Made by a program: the position numbers and the translations under genes
Shown here: positions 1 to 8,712 of the stretch, one piece after another
Numbering within the stretch: position 1 is the stretch's first letter
Layout: every line of letters begins with the position of its first letter
The notes under the pieces: model-generated
Databases searched by the model: none
Told to the model about the DNA's origin: nothing
The model's input: only the letters and a program-made list of their open reading frames with translations
NCBI GenBank assembly: GCA_966211335.1
Contig: CBIHNF010000001.1
Span: 1,860,001 to 1,924,000, forward strand
Length of the DNA: 64,000 bases
Direction: 5' to 3'
DNA from: JAPWJZ01 sp966211335
GTDB taxonomy: Bacteria; Pseudomonadota; Alphaproteobacteria; Micavibrionales; UBA2020

Positions 1-51
1 ATGATCGTCATCTGGCTCAAAAAAGCCAAGCCTGCGACGCTCGACCTTTAA
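1..51 (+). CDS. secD: SecD C-terminus (partial)
   Basis: The window opens inside an open frame that ends at a TAA at 49-51, giving 16 residues rich in Lys and Leu after a short hydrophobic stretch. A complete secF starts 12 bases later, and secD precedes secF in nearly all bacteria, so this is read as the cytoplasmic tail of SecD. The identification rests mainly on position, because too little sequence is present to see any SecD motif. Confidence 0.65.
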   Translation: MIVIWLKKAKPATLDL

Positions 52-63
52 GGAACGAAACAG

Positions 64-993
64 ATGAAACTCCGCTTCAAACTGGTTAAAGACAAAACCC
101 ACGTCGACTTTATGGCCTTCCATAAAATTGCGCTGGCGCTGTCTGCGCTCATGATGATTGCTTCCGTTGTGTTGCTTTTCACAAAAGGCCTTAACCTCGG
201 CATCGATTTCACCGGTGGTATTTTGATGGAGGTTAAAACCCCCGTCGGCATGGATATCGGCGTCATCCGCGAAAAGCTTGATCATTTAAGCGTTGGCCAC
301 CCGACGATTCAGGAATTCGGCGAGGGCGCGGCGCTTATCAAAATGCCGGGACACGAGGCCGATACGGCCGCGCAGAAAGCCCTGCGTGAAGAAGTGCAAA
401 CGCTGCTCGGCTCCGAAGTTGAATTCCGCCGCGTTGAATACGTCGGCCCGCAGGTGGGGCAGGAGCTGGTGATGACCGGCGTTCAGGCCTTCGTCTATTC
501 TATGATCGGCATTATGCTGTTCATCTGGATGCGGTATGAATGGCAGTTCGGCATGACGGGCGTGTTGTCGCTCGCGCACGACGTCTGCGCGACGTTGCTG
601 TTCTTTATCCTGACCGGCATTGAATTCGATCTGGCGACTGTCGCCGCCGTCCTTCTCGTCGCCGGCTACTCCATCAACGACACGGTCGTCGTCTTCGACC
701 GGATCCGGGAAACGTTGCGTAAATACCGCAAGATGCCGCTGCCAGAACTTTTCAACCTTGCCATTAATGACACGCTGTCCCGCACACTCATGACCTCGCT
801 CATGACGCTGGTGGCGCTGGCGGCGCTGGCCATTTTCGGCAGTCAGGTTATCAAGGGCTTCACCTATGCGCTGCTGGTCGGTGTCGTGGTCGGTACCTAT
901 TCTTCCATCTTCGTCGCATCGCCGCTGCTGATGTACATGAACGTGCGTCACCTGACTGACGCCGAGCTGAAGAAGGAAGTCGCGCCCGCATGA
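64..993 (+). CDS. secF: Protein translocase subunit SecF
   Basis: SecF is an inner-membrane RND-type subunit that, with SecD, uses the proton gradient to help pull secreted proteins through SecYEG. The 309-residue length is normal. A first membrane helix lies near residues 24-43, followed by the conserved GIDFTGG motif, a periplasmic domain of about 90 residues, and five further helices. The hallmark AGYSINDTVVVFDRIRE segment sits in the fourth to fifth helix region. AAGGAACG before the ATG is a good ribosome binding site. The gene follows the secD tail directly and overlaps the next gene by four bases, so the three are probably one operon. Confidence 0.95.
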   Translation: MKLRFKLVKDKTHVDFMAFHKIALALSALMMIASVVLLFTKGLNLGIDFTGGILMEVKTPVGMDIGVIREKLDHLSVGHPTIQEFGEGAALIKMPGHEADTAAQKALREEVQTLLGSEVEFRRVEYVGPQVGQELVMTGVQAFVYSMIGIMLFIWMRYEWQFGMTGVLSLAHDVCATLLFFILTGIEFDLATVAAVLLVAGYSINDTVVVFDRIRETLRKYRKMPLPELFNLAINDTLSRTLMTSLMTLVALAALAIFGSQVIKGFTYALLVGVVVGTYSSIFVASPLLMYMNVRHLTDAELKKEVAPA

Positions 994-1370
994 CGGACGT
1001 TACGCCGCTCGTTTCCGCCTCTGCCCAGGTCGTTCAGGCCTATACCGCGCGTGGTTTCCGCATCAGCAACGCCGAGTACCTTGGCGCTGTATTGATCGTA
1101 GATGACAAGGTTCTACCGCTCGACGTGGGGAACGTAACGGAATTGACGGCAGCGCACTTCGACGGGCTCAAGCAGTCGGGTATCAGCTATCTCATCATCG
1201 GCAGCGGCGTCGTCCGTATGCTGGATTCCAGCCTCGTGAAGTCCTTAAAAGAAATCGGCATCGTCGCCGAAATCATGGAAATCGGCGCGGCTTGCCGGAC
1301 CTATAACGTGCTGCGCACCGAAGGCCGCAAGATGGCGGCTGCGCTTATCCCCGCCGGCGCGCCGGCATAA
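990..1370 (+). CDS. Mth938-like domain protein
   Basis: This 126-residue protein fits the Mth938/DUF498 family, small single-domain proteins related to the mitochondrial complex I assembly factor NDUFAF3. The central part contains an alternating strand pattern with YLIIGSG and a later segment with AACRTYNVL, typical of the fold. It overlaps secF by four bases (ATGA), and this secDF-Mth938 order is common in alphaproteobacteria. The biochemical role is not established. A role in membrane complex assembly would be inference from the eukaryotic homologue. Confidence 0.8.
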   Translation: MTDVTPLVSASAQVVQAYTARGFRISNAEYLGAVLIVDDKVLPLDVGNVTELTAAHFDGLKQSGISYLIIGSGVVRMLDSSLVKSLKEIGIVAEIMEIGAACRTYNVLRTEGRKMAAALIPAGAPA

Positions 1371-1397
1371 AAAAAGGCGCTCCCTTGCGGAAGCGCC
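1369..1397 (-). terminator. Terminator shared by sodB and the secF operon
   Basis: GGCGCT at 1376-1381 pairs with AGCGCC at 1392-1397. Seven A residues at 1369-1375 give a T7 run on the minus strand immediately after the hairpin, so it looks like a strong terminator for the minus-strand sodB. The plus side has a weaker T-rich tail and may end the secF operon too. Confidence 0.7.
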
Positions 1398-1417
1398 CTT
1401 CTTCAATTCTTAAAAAA

Positions 1418-2050
1418 TTACTTCACTTTCGCCAGCTGTTCGTTGGCGTAGTTCCAGTTGACCAGTTTCTCGACAAAGACTTTCAGGAAGTCGGGGCGGC
1501 GGTTCTGGTAGTCCAGATAATAGGCATGTTCCCAGACGTCGCAGACGAGGATGATCGGCTTCCCATCCACCAGCGGCGTTTCCGCGTTGGCGGTCTTGAC
1601 GATTTCCAGCTTGCCGCCATTGGCGACCAGCCATACCCAGCCGGAACCGAACTGGCCGACGCCGGCCGCAACGAATTGTTCTTTGAAGGCATCGAAGCTG
1701 CCGAAGGATTCGTTGATCTTCGCGGCAATCGCGCCGGTGGGGGCGCCGCCGCCATCGGGCGACAGGCTTTCCCAAAAGACGTTGTGGTTGAAAACCTGCG
1801 CCGCGTTATTGAACAGCGGGCCGTTGTTCAGCTTCTTCGCGCCGACAACCACTTCTTCCAGGGGCTTGCCTTCAAGGCCGGTGCCTTTGACAAGCTCGTT
1901 GCCTTTGTCGACATAGGCCTTGTGGTGCTTGCCGTGGTGGAAGTCAAAAGTCTTGGCCGAGATATTCGGCTCGAAAGCTTCTTTCGGCCAGGGCAGGGGC
2001 GGCAGCACGAAGGTCTGGCCTTCGGCGGGTTTCGGTTGCGCATTCGTCAT
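1418..2050 (-). CDS. sodB: Iron superoxide dismutase
   Basis: The enzyme converts superoxide to oxygen and hydrogen peroxide. At 210 residues it has the usual Fe/Mn-SOD length. The metal ligands are visible as His38 (FHHGKHH), His89 (FNHNVFW), Asp171 and His175 (DVWEHAYY). Gln85 in FNNAAQVFNH is at the position where iron enzymes carry their active-site glutamine, which favours the Fe type, although cambialistic metal use cannot be excluded. No signal peptide is seen, so it is cytoplasmic. It is a single gene ending at a bidirectional hairpin, and the start is preceded by GGAGGTTCTTCC. Confidence 0.95.
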   Translation of the reverse strand: MTNAQPKPAEGQTFVLPPLPWPKEAFEPNISAKTFDFHHGKHHKAYVDKGNELVKGTGLEGKPLEEVVVGAKKLNNGPLFNNAAQVFNHNVFWESLSPDGGGAPTGAIAAKINESFGSFDAFKEQFVAAGVGQFGSGWVWLVANGGKLEIVKTANAETPLVDGKPIILVCDVWEHAYYLDYQNRRPDFLKVFVEKLVNWNYANEQLAKVK

Positions 2051-2146
2051 GGAAGAACCTCCAGATTACATAAGTTAAATTCGAGCTGCCGATGTGGCGT
2101 CCCTCAACATAGACCAACAGTTGTAATTGGCAATAAGATCCGGCGG

Positions 2147-3292
2147 CTATTCTTCGCCGGGGCTGTTGTCTTCGGTATCACTCGGCTGTGCATCCGGCTG
2201 GGCGGCGCCGGCATCATCGACAAAGTCGGGGGTGATGTACTGCATGCCGAACCAGCGCCAGCTTTGCGCCTGCCCCGGAATAACGGTTGTATCGGGCATT
2301 GTGCAGTTGATGCGCGTCCGGCGCTCGTCGAATTTTTCAGAAAGACGCAATTCGATGCGGCCACCACCAAGGCGCGTCACGGGCGCTTTGCCTTGCCCGG
2401 AGATAAAGCAGGACAGTCGGGAAAGGTCGCTCAGCTCCGGCGTTATGGTGAAGCCGATCATGGGCGGGTTCTGCTTCAAAATCATCTCATCCGGCGTGAT
2501 ATCGGTGACGGGCAGGGGCAGGGCATTGGCAGTGAGCTGGAAGCGTTCAAAATCGCCGAAATTGTCCGTCATCGTAAAGCGCGGCAGAGCAAGGAAATCG
2601 GACTTTGCATGCACGACGCCTGACTGTTCACCGAAGACGGCCTTGAAGGCGTAATTGCCCATCTGCTTTTTCAGCTCGGATGAATATTCGCCATAGGGAT
2701 AGGCAAAAAACGGCGGCTCGTCGCCCAGCTCTTCCTTGAAGCGGGAAACCGCCTTGTTGATGAGGCCTGCGTTCTGTTCTTTGGTCTGCTCCACCATATG
2801 CACATAGCTGGAAGGCAACAGGGCGAGCGTGGCGTTTTTATTTTTCTTGAGGTCGCGCAGGTGCGACCAGGTCATATGAGCGGGGTTTGTGCCATCCGCA
2901 AGGTCGGTCGAAAAGAAAACTGTGTAGGGTAGGCCCGCATCGTCCAGCAGCGGTAGAGCATTCGCGTCAGTCGACAGCCACGCGCCTTCAAAAGTGATGC
3001 CAACGGTTTTCTGCGGCAGCGTATCGCCTGCTTTGAGCGACTCGATGATCTTGGTGAGCGGCAGGACATGATAGCCCCCGGTTTGCAGTTCCTTGATATG
3101 CTCTTTGAACTGGTCGAGGGAGATGGAGCTTTGCGGCTGGGCATCTTCGCCGATGCGCTGGTAGACGAAAATAACGGCGCTGGCGCGATCTTCCTCAATC
3201 GAGGCATGCGCAGGCACGGGCGTCAGCAAAAGGCTGATCGCCAAAATCGCGCTGTACAAAAGGCCTGAATTATGTTTTTGAATAGTAAGCAT
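2147..3292 (-). CDS. Polysaccharide deacetylase-like protein, probably catalytically degenerate
   Basis: A signal peptide covers roughly residues 1-30 (ending VPAHA), so the 381-residue protein is exported. The next part follows the polysaccharide deacetylase (NodB/CE4) layout, with the VYQRIGED motif, the GITFEGAW segment and MTWSHLRDL. In active members these regions normally read YHRFGE and TFDDG. Here His is replaced by Gln, and the two metal-binding or catalytic Asp residues are replaced by Glu-Gly. It may therefore bind glycans without hydrolysing them. The C-terminal 120 residues have no domain I recognise. It is a single gene divergent from the nitroreductase at 3331. Confidence 0.7.
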   Translation of the reverse strand: MLTIQKHNSGLLYSAILAISLLLTPVPAHASIEEDRASAVIFVYQRIGEDAQPQSSISLDQFKEHIKELQTGGYHVLPLTKIIESLKAGDTLPQKTVGITFEGAWLSTDANALPLLDDAGLPYTVFFSTDLADGTNPAHMTWSHLRDLKKNKNATLALLPSSYVHMVEQTKEQNAGLINKAVSRFKEELGDEPPFFAYPYGEYSSELKKQMGNYAFKAVFGEQSGVVHAKSDFLALPRFTMTDNFGDFERFQLTANALPLPVTDITPDEMILKQNPPMIGFTITPELSDLSRLSCFISGQGKAPVTRLGGGRIELRLSEKFDERRTRINCTMPDTTVIPGQAQSWRWFGMQYITPDFVDDAGAAQPDAQPSDTEDNSPGEE

Positions 3293-3330
3293 ATTTTACC
3301 AAAGTAACCAGCAAGGCAAGGGATTCTAGC

Positions 3331-3924
3331 ATGGGTGGACAAGTATTAACAGACCAGGCTTTAGACGTGATTTTCCGCGCTGCCCGCACCGCAAATGCCT
3401 GGCTGGACAAGCCGGTTTCCGACGACCTGCTGAAAAAAATATATGAAGACATGAAGTACGGCCCGACGGCGGCAAATTCAAGCCCCCTGCGCCTCGTCTT
3501 CGTCAAAACACCCGAGGCAAAAGCGCGCCTGAAGCCAGCCATGCAGGAAGCGAACCTCGCCAAAACGATGGCGGCACCTGTGAATGTCATTTTTGCTTAT
3601 GACACAAAGTTCTACGATCAGCTGCCGAAACTCTTCCCGCATATGGATGCGCGCAGCTGGTTTGTCGATGATGAAAAAATGAGCGCGGAAACGGCCTTCC
3701 GCAGCTCATCGCTTCAGGCGGCATATTTTATAATCGCGGCAAGGGCGCATGGGCTTGATTGCGGCCCGATGTCCGGCTTCGACAATGACGTTCTGGATAA
3801 AGAGTTTTTTGCGGACGGCCAGTATAAATCGAATTTCATCTGCAATCTTGGTTATGCCGATAGCAGCCGCACCTTCCCGCGCCTGCCGCGCCTCAGCTTC
3901 GATGAGGCTTGCAAGATTTTATGA
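3331..3924 (+). CDS. RutE/HadB-like nitroreductase family oxidoreductase
   Basis: This 197-residue FMN enzyme matches the malonic semialdehyde reductase subfamily of nitroreductases. It shows the N-terminal FRxARTANAW block, the YGPTAANSSPLRLVFV flavin-binding segment, and SSSLQAAYFIIAARAHGLDCGPMSGF in the second half. RutE reduces 3-oxopropanoate in pyrimidine breakdown, but no other rut genes are near, so the physiological substrate is unknown. Its stop codon overlaps the ATG of tsaB (ATGA), indicating translational coupling of two apparently unrelated functions. Confidence 0.85.
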   Translation: MGGQVLTDQALDVIFRAARTANAWLDKPVSDDLLKKIYEDMKYGPTAANSSPLRLVFVKTPEAKARLKPAMQEANLAKTMAAPVNVIFAYDTKFYDQLPKLFPHMDARSWFVDDEKMSAETAFRSSSLQAAYFIIAARAHGLDCGPMSGFDNDVLDKEFFADGQYKSNFICNLGYADSSRTFPRLPRLSFDEACKIL

Positions 3925-4556
3925 TCTGTCTCGCCGTCAACACCGCCAATACGGTTTTATCTGTCGAGCTTGTGCGCGATGGCGAGGTGCTGCACTATTA
4001 CGAAACGACCGAGACGCGCAATCAGGGCAACCTGCTTCTGCAGCACGTCAAAAAAGGCCTTGAAGTCGCCGGGCTGAAATATGCGGATATCGATCTGCTT
4101 GCAGTTGTCACCGGGCCGGGCAGCTTCACCGGCATACGTATCGGTCTTGCCACCTTGCGCGGCATTGCCATGGCAGCGGATTTGCCGATTGTCGGCGTCA
4201 CGAGTTTTGAAATCTTTAGAGATTCCCGGGCTGATTGCGTCAACATCATCGCCATTGAATCCTGGCGGGAGGAGTTGTATTTCACGGCAGTCGGTTCTGA
4301 TAACAGTATGGTCGTTGCGCCTGTAAACGAACCGCCGGCTGACTTTTTGCGTCGGTTGCCGCGCGGTGCTTATTCAATTTCCGGTGATGCGGCGCATAAA
4401 CTTGCGGCCCTGCTGCCAGAGGCAAAAAATCTTGGTGAGGCGATTGCCGCTGGCACCATTTCTCGCTGCGCCGTGAAAAAATTCAAAGCGCAGGGCGGGG
4501 AGCTTCCTTTGCCATTTTATATGCGCGACGCCGATGTAACGATTTCAAACAAGTAA
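3921..4556 (+). CDS. tsaB: tRNA threonylcarbamoyladenosine biosynthesis protein TsaB
   Basis: TsaB is the non-catalytic partner of TsaD in the complex that makes t6A37 in ANN-decoding tRNAs. The 211-residue product has the ASKHA-type N-terminus (CLAVNTAN) and the family signature GPGSFTGIRIGLA. The ATG at 3921 was chosen because it overlaps the previous stop and leaves the canonical start, although a TTG at 3909 is in the same frame. No RimI-like acetyltransferase follows, unlike in many genomes. Confidence 0.9.
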   Translation: MICLAVNTANTVLSVELVRDGEVLHYYETTETRNQGNLLLQHVKKGLEVAGLKYADIDLLAVVTGPGSFTGIRIGLATLRGIAMAADLPIVGVTSFEIFRDSRADCVNIIAIESWREELYFTAVGSDNSMVVAPVNEPPADFLRRLPRGAYSISGDAAHKLAALLPEAKNLGEAIAAGTISRCAVKKFKAQGGELPLPFYMRDADVTISNK

Positions 4557-4619
4557 TCCCGTTGCCGCAATTACTATGTCGTGCTAAAATAAAAACAGGT
4601 TTTATTTACCGAGGCCAGC

Positions 4620-5030
4620 ATGGTAGACAAGTCAAATCCGGACTTTATGGGGCATATGGCACGCATTGTAGCGGGTTATGCCTCGAAACATCATGTCGAC
4701 GACCTACCGGCGCTGATGCGTGAAGTCTATGCGGCGCTTCTCAGCATAGACGCCGGCGAAAATACTGCTTCTGCCGGCGGGCCCGAGCCCGCGGTCGCGA
4801 TCAGCAAATCCGTGATGCCGGATTATCTGGTTTGCCTTGAAGACGGCAAAAAGATGAAAATGCTCAAGCGCTATCTGAAGACCGCCTATAACATGACGCC
4901 GGAAGAATACCGCGCCAAATGGCGCCTGCCGGAAGACTACCCCATGGTCGCGCCCAATTACGCGGAAAAGCGCAGCAGCCTTGCCAAGGCGATTGGCCTT
5001 GGGACAGACGGCAACCGCGGCCGAAAATAG
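4620..5030 (+). CDS. MucR/Ros family transcriptional regulator
   Basis: This 136-residue DNA-binding protein belongs to the alphaproteobacterial MucR/Ros family. The C-terminal half contains the characteristic CLEDGKKMKMLKRYLKTAYN and TPEEYRAKW segments. In classical Ros the finger uses two Cys and two His. Here only one Cys is obvious and the His positions are Tyr and Ala, as in family members that fold without zinc. MucR proteins are H-NS-like regulators of AT-rich promoters. It is a lone gene that abuts the convergent proC with no intervening base. Confidence 0.85.
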   Translation: MVDKSNPDFMGHMARIVAGYASKHHVDDLPALMREVYAALLSIDAGENTASAGGPEPAVAISKSVMPDYLVCLEDGKKMKMLKRYLKTAYNMTPEEYRAKWRLPEDYPMVAPNYAEKRSSLAKAIGLGTDGNRGRK

Positions 5031-5846
5031 TTAGTTGGAAAGCTCTTCGGCGCGCAAGGTTGCGGCTGCAAGCGCTTTGTCGAAAATTTCCTGCATCCCT
5101 GGTTTCGCCATGAGCACCGAAAGCGCGGCGGCTGTGGTGCCGTTGGGAGAGGTTACATTCTCACGGAGTTTGCCTGCAGGAACCTCACTGGATTCCCTTG
5201 CGAGTGCGGCGGAGCCGATGACGGTCTGGCGCGCAAGTTTCTCCGCCATGCCAGCCTCCAGGCCGATCTTTTTGCCGGCTTCGGTCAGCACTTCAATCAG
5301 CAAAAACAAATAGGCGGGCCCGCTGCCCGAAAGTGCAGTGACGGGGTTCAGCAGTTTCTCGTCCTCCACCCAAAGAACGTCACCAACGGCGGAGAGCAGG
5401 GCGGCAGCCTGAGTTTTTTGTTCGTCGGTTGCTGCGGCGTTGGCGCAGGCGACGGTAATGCCTTCGCCGATAGCTGCCGGCGTATTGGGCATGGCGCGGA
5501 TGACGGCTGATGTGCTTCCCAGTTCTTTTTCAAAAAAGGAAATGGGCTTCCCGGCGGCAATCGACAGCATCATGGCGCCCATTTCCGCAAAAGCTTTGTA
5601 CTGGGCAGTAACACTGCCGAGTACCTGCGGCTTGACCGCCATGACGATGATGGAAGGTTTGAAGGTAGCAGGAATAGCGGCAAAATCCGCCACTTGCTTT
5701 TCCGCGAGTAAAGCGATGGGCGAAGGCTCGATGATGCAGATATCTTCATAAAGCCCAAGCTGCTGCCAGCGGTGAAGCAGAGCGCCGCCCATCTTGCCGC
5801 AGCCGACGAGCAATACATTCGGTTTTACGCGCGGTGCTGCTGACAT
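5031..5846 (-). CDS. proC: Pyrroline-5-carboxylate reductase
   Basis: ProC catalyses the last step of proline synthesis, the NAD(P)H-dependent reduction of pyrroline-5-carboxylate. The 271-residue length is typical. An N-terminal Rossmann motif (LLVGCGKMGGALL) is followed by MAVKPQ and the C-terminal dimerisation region with the family signature ALSGSGPAYLFLLIE and NVTSPNGTTAA. It is in the cytoplasm. It begins nine bases after the minus-strand YbjN gene, so ubiK, the ybjN-like gene and proC probably form one transcript. Confidence 0.95.
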   Translation of the reverse strand: MSAAPRVKPNVLLVGCGKMGGALLHRWQQLGLYEDICIIEPSPIALLAEKQVADFAAIPATFKPSIIVMAVKPQVLGSVTAQYKAFAEMGAMMLSIAAGKPISFFEKELGSTSAVIRAMPNTPAAIGEGITVACANAAATDEQKTQAAALLSAVGDVLWVEDEKLLNPVTALSGSGPAYLFLLIEVLTEAGKKIGLEAGMAEKLARQTVIGSAALARESSEVPAGKLRENVTSPNGTTAAALSVLMAKPGMQEIFDKALAAATLRAEELSN

Positions 5847-5854
5847 GTAAAAGC

Positions 5855-6367
5855 TTAAGCTTCGCCGACAGTTTCAAAAACAGCGGCGGAAAGGTTGTCC
5901 TGCATGCGGACGTCGCCGGCCTGAATGCACTGGAACGTCGTGAAGAAGCGGTTGGATTCTGCAATCGCGATTTCGACGGTGTCCTGAATGATGTCGAGAG
6001 CGATACCCGAGGGGATCATGCGGAACAGCAGGGTCTGGCGGAAGGTCGGGTGCGTGTTTTTGTTGGAAAGGTCAAAGTGACCCAGCCAGAGGTTCTGGTT
6101 GATTTGCTCGATGCTCTGGCAGGCGATTTCAAAATTGGCCGTCGCGATTTCGATGGGCATGGAGCAGGCGAAGAGCAGGGCGGAGAATTCTTCCTGCCAT
6201 TCCATGCAGATTTCGTATTTCATTTTCAGGCCCTGCACGGAAAGGACGATAAGGTCTTCGTCGCTGCGCACAACAGTCCAGCCTTTTTGCTCCGCCAGTT
6301 CCTCGACGAGGTCGAGGGGGTTGTTATCGTCAATTTCCGGCTGGTAATCAAAAGGCGAGCTGATCAT
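5855..6367 (-). CDS. YbjN domain-containing protein
   Basis: The 170-residue sequence fits the YbjN (PF10722) family. It starts with NPLDLVEELAEQKGWTVVRSDEDLIVL and contains the WQEEFSALLFACSMPI stretch typical of alphaproteobacterial members. YbjN proteins resemble secretion chaperones in fold and have been linked to stress and motility in enterobacteria, but the function here is unknown. Its start overlaps the stop of the UbiK-like gene by four bases. Confidence 0.8.
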   Translation of the reverse strand: MISSPFDYQPEIDDNNPLDLVEELAEQKGWTVVRSDEDLIVLSVQGLKMKYEICMEWQEEFSALLFACSMPIEIATANFEIACQSIEQINQNLWLGHFDLSNKNTHPTFRQTLLFRMIPSGIALDIIQDTVEIAIAESNRFFTTFQCIQAGDVRMQDNLSAAVFETVGEA

Positions 6368-6654
6368 TTTTTGGTCCTTTTCGGGGTTGCCGCAGGTTTG
6401 GACTTCAGCGATTTCTCTAATGCCGCGAGGCGCTTCTCCAGGGATTCCTGGCGGGTGCGGGCTTTTTCGGCCATCGCTTCCACGCGCTCGAACTCGTCAC
6501 GCGTCACCAGATCCATTTTGGACAGGACCTGGTCGATACCTTCCTGAACCTGTTTGCGGATCTGGCTGCGGATTTCGGAGAGGGAGCCAAAAGCGCCCGT
6601 CGCCATTTTCGCGAGGTCATCCAGAAACTTCAGGTTGTCGCGCGCACTTCTCAT
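6364..6654 (-). CDS. UbiK-like accessory factor (BMFP family)
   Basis: This 96-residue protein begins with a membrane-fusogenic amphipathic region (LDDLAKMATGAFGSL), continues with an acidic/basic helix containing DLVTRDEFERVEAMAEKA, and ends as a Lys-rich coiled coil. That is the UbiK/BMFP layout. UbiK assists the UbiJ-organised ubiquinone-synthesis complex in proteobacteria, and a similar role in this organism is inference. It is the first gene of the ubiK, ybjN-like, proC operon on the minus strand. Confidence 0.85.
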   Translation of the reverse strand: MRSARDNLKFLDDLAKMATGAFGSLSEIRSQIRKQVQEGIDQVLSKMDLVTRDEFERVEAMAEKARTRQESLEKRLAALEKSLKSKPAATPKRTKK

Positions 6655-6803
6655 AATTCGCCTCTAAATTTGTGTCTTTCTATCATGTGGCTGATAGTTT
6701 ATGCAATGGAATTAGGTACCCCGGCAATCAAAAGCAGCCGGATTGCCTCCCGCGGCAGGGGATGGCAGTTAAAATACAAAAATAGGGCGCGTGGAGTAAT
6801 TTA

Positions 6804-7622
6804 ATGACCTGCTGGCAATTCCCCGATCTTGATCCGGTCGCGGTTCACATCGGCTTTCTCAAAATCCGCTGGTATGCGCTTGCCTACCTTTCCGGGTTTG
6901 TCGGCGGCTGGTTCTATGGCGGCTGGCTGGCCGACCTTGATAAATGGCGCCGACCCAACCGTGAAGACATCGACAATATCCTGCCGTACCTTGTCCTCGG
7001 CGTAATCCTCGGTGGGCGTCTGGGCTATGTCCTGTTTTATAACCTCGACTTGTTTATCGCAGAGCCGATGCAGATATTCAAAATCTGGGAAGGTGGCATG
7101 TCCTTCCATGGCGGGCTTCTCGGAGTTGTAACTGTTATCGTTTCTTATGCCCGCTATCATAAATTCAACCCGCTTGCGCTGGGAGATATTATTTCAACTG
7201 TGGTGCCGATCGGCCTATTCTTTGGGCGTCTTGCCAACTTCGTCAACGGTGAGTTGTTTGGCCGCATGACGACGGTGCCATGGTGCATGTACTTCCCGAA
7301 TGGCGGGCAGGATGTTCCAAGGCACCCGAGCCAGCTTTATGAAGCAAGTCTTGAAGGCATCCTTCTCGGGACAATCCTGTTCTTTATGGCCCGCAACCCG
7401 AAGATCCGCCACCATGAAGGTATCCTGTTCGGAACCCTTCTGGCCGGATACGGTTGCTGCCGCGCCTTTATCGAATATTTCCGCGAACCTGACTCACAGC
7501 TTGGCCTCTACTTTGGCTATTTCTCGATGGGGCAGATTTTGTGCGTGCCGATGATTATTGCCGGTGCCTTGATTATTCAATATGCGAGAAGTAAACCCGC
7601 TGTCCAACTCCCTGCCGCCTGA
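6804..7622 (+). CDS. lgt: Prolipoprotein diacylglyceryl transferase
   Basis: Lgt transfers diacylglycerol from phosphatidylglycerol to the lipobox Cys of prolipoproteins at the inner membrane. The 272-residue product has about seven membrane helices and the invariant signature GRLANFVNGELFGR. It also has HGGLLG and the early RWYALAYLSGF segment. The following methyltransferase frame starts 41 bases before its stop, and pgeF overlaps that in turn, so the three are co-transcribed. Confidence 0.95.
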   Translation: MTCWQFPDLDPVAVHIGFLKIRWYALAYLSGFVGGWFYGGWLADLDKWRRPNREDIDNILPYLVLGVILGGRLGYVLFYNLDLFIAEPMQIFKIWEGGMSFHGGLLGVVTVIVSYARYHKFNPLALGDIISTVVPIGLFFGRLANFVNGELFGRMTTVPWCMYFPNGGQDVPRHPSQLYEASLEGILLGTILFFMARNPKIRHHEGILFGTLLAGYGCCRAFIEYFREPDSQLGLYFGYFSMGQILCVPMIIAGALIIQYARSKPAVQLPAA

Positions 7623-8712
7623 AGGCCTGACGCCTGCCGCCGAAAAACTTATCGCCCGCATCCAGAATGACGGGCCGGTATCGGTTGCCGAGTTCATGCA
7701 GGTTGCGGCCAGCCACTATTACGCCGCCAAGGATGCTTTTGGCGTCGACGGTGATTTCATCACCGCGCCCGAAATAAGCCAGATGTTTGGCGAAATGATC
7801 GGGGCCTGGCTCGTCGACAGCTGGATGCAATTGGGCAAACCGCCGCAAATAAAACTCATCGAACTTGGGCCGGGCAGGGGCACGCTGGCGGCAGATGTCA
7901 TGCGCACCATTTCCGCATGGCCGGATTGCAAAGCCGCCTTTTCGCTGCATCTGGTGGAGGCGAGCCCGTTGCTCCGGCAGAAACAGGCGGAGCTTCTTAT
8001 CCGCCATAGCCCGACATGGTATGAAACGCTGGACGAGGTGCCGGAGGGGCTCTGCTTTATCATCGCCAATGAATTCCTTGATGCGCTGCCGATTGAGCAA
8101 TTCGTCAAAACGGCAGACGGCTGGCGGGAGCGGGGGGTCGGGTTTCAGGATGGCGCCTTCGCCTTTACACTTTTACAGCCTGCCAGCGTCCCTGCCGAAT
8201 TTGCGCAGGCGCCGGAAGGCAGTATTTTCGAGACGAACCGTGCCAGCCTTGGCGTTATTACGGAGATTGCCGAACGCCTTTCGCAGAACGGCGGGGCCGC
8301 CCTCCTGATTGACTACGGCCACAAAAAACGCGGCATCGGCGATACGCTCCAAAGCCTGCACAAGCACAAGTTCAGCCCGGCGCTGGCGCATCCCGGCCGT
8401 GATGACATCACCGCGCATGTCGACTTTGCCGCCTGTGCGGCGGCGGCTGCGCCCTTGGTGAATATCCATGGGCCCGTCACGCAAGGTGATTTCCTGACCC
8501 GCCTCGGCATCGTCCAGCGCGCTGATGCGTTAAGTGAAAAAGCGGATTCCGAACAGCGCAAACTCATTGAAGCCGCGCTGCATCGCCTTGTGTCGCCCTC
8601 TGCAATGGGGCGGCTGTTCAAGGTCTTGGGTTTGACCGCGAAAGAGAGTAGCATTATTCCCGCGGGTTTCAGCGAGGGTGACGGCCATGAAGTTTCTGAC
8701 GACAGATCTTGA
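7582..8712 (+). CDS. MidA/NDUFAF7-type SAM-dependent methyltransferase
   Basis: The 376-residue protein matches the MidA/NDUFAF7 family, protein-arginine methyltransferases needed for complex I assembly in mitochondria. The SAM-binding motif IELGPGRGTLAADVM lies near residues 93-107. Upstream is the family-specific FGVDGDFITAPEISQMFGE. Later, CFIIANEFLDALPIEQF and LLIDYGH complete the Rossmann core. The bacterial target is not known from sequence. The start overlaps lgt by 41 bases, and a shorter start cannot be excluded. Confidence 0.85.
   Translation: MREVNPLSNSLPPEGLTPAAEKLIARIQNDGPVSVAEFMQVAASHYYAAKDAFGVDGDFITAPEISQMFGEMIGAWLVDSWMQLGKPPQIKLIELGPGRGTLAADVMRTISAWPDCKAAFSLHLVEASPLLRQKQAELLIRHSPTWYETLDEVPEGLCFIIANEFLDALPIEQFVKTADGWRERGVGFQDGAFAFTLLQPASVPAEFAQAPEGSIFETNRASLGVITEIAERLSQNGGAALLIDYGHKKRGIGDTLQSLHKHKFSPALAHPGRDDITAHVDFAACAAAAAPLVNIHGPVTQGDFLTRLGIVQRADALSEKADSEQRKLIEAALHRLVSPSAMGRLFKVLGLTAKESSIIPAGFSEGDGHEVSDDRS

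Noticed and set aside
286..951. 221-residue minus frame within secF
   Set aside because: Antisense to secF, with a His- and Arg-rich composition typical of shadow frames.
1385..2623. 412-residue plus-strand frame across sodB
   Set aside because: It runs antisense to superoxide dismutase and the deacetylase-like gene, both clearly recognised, and has no family resemblance.
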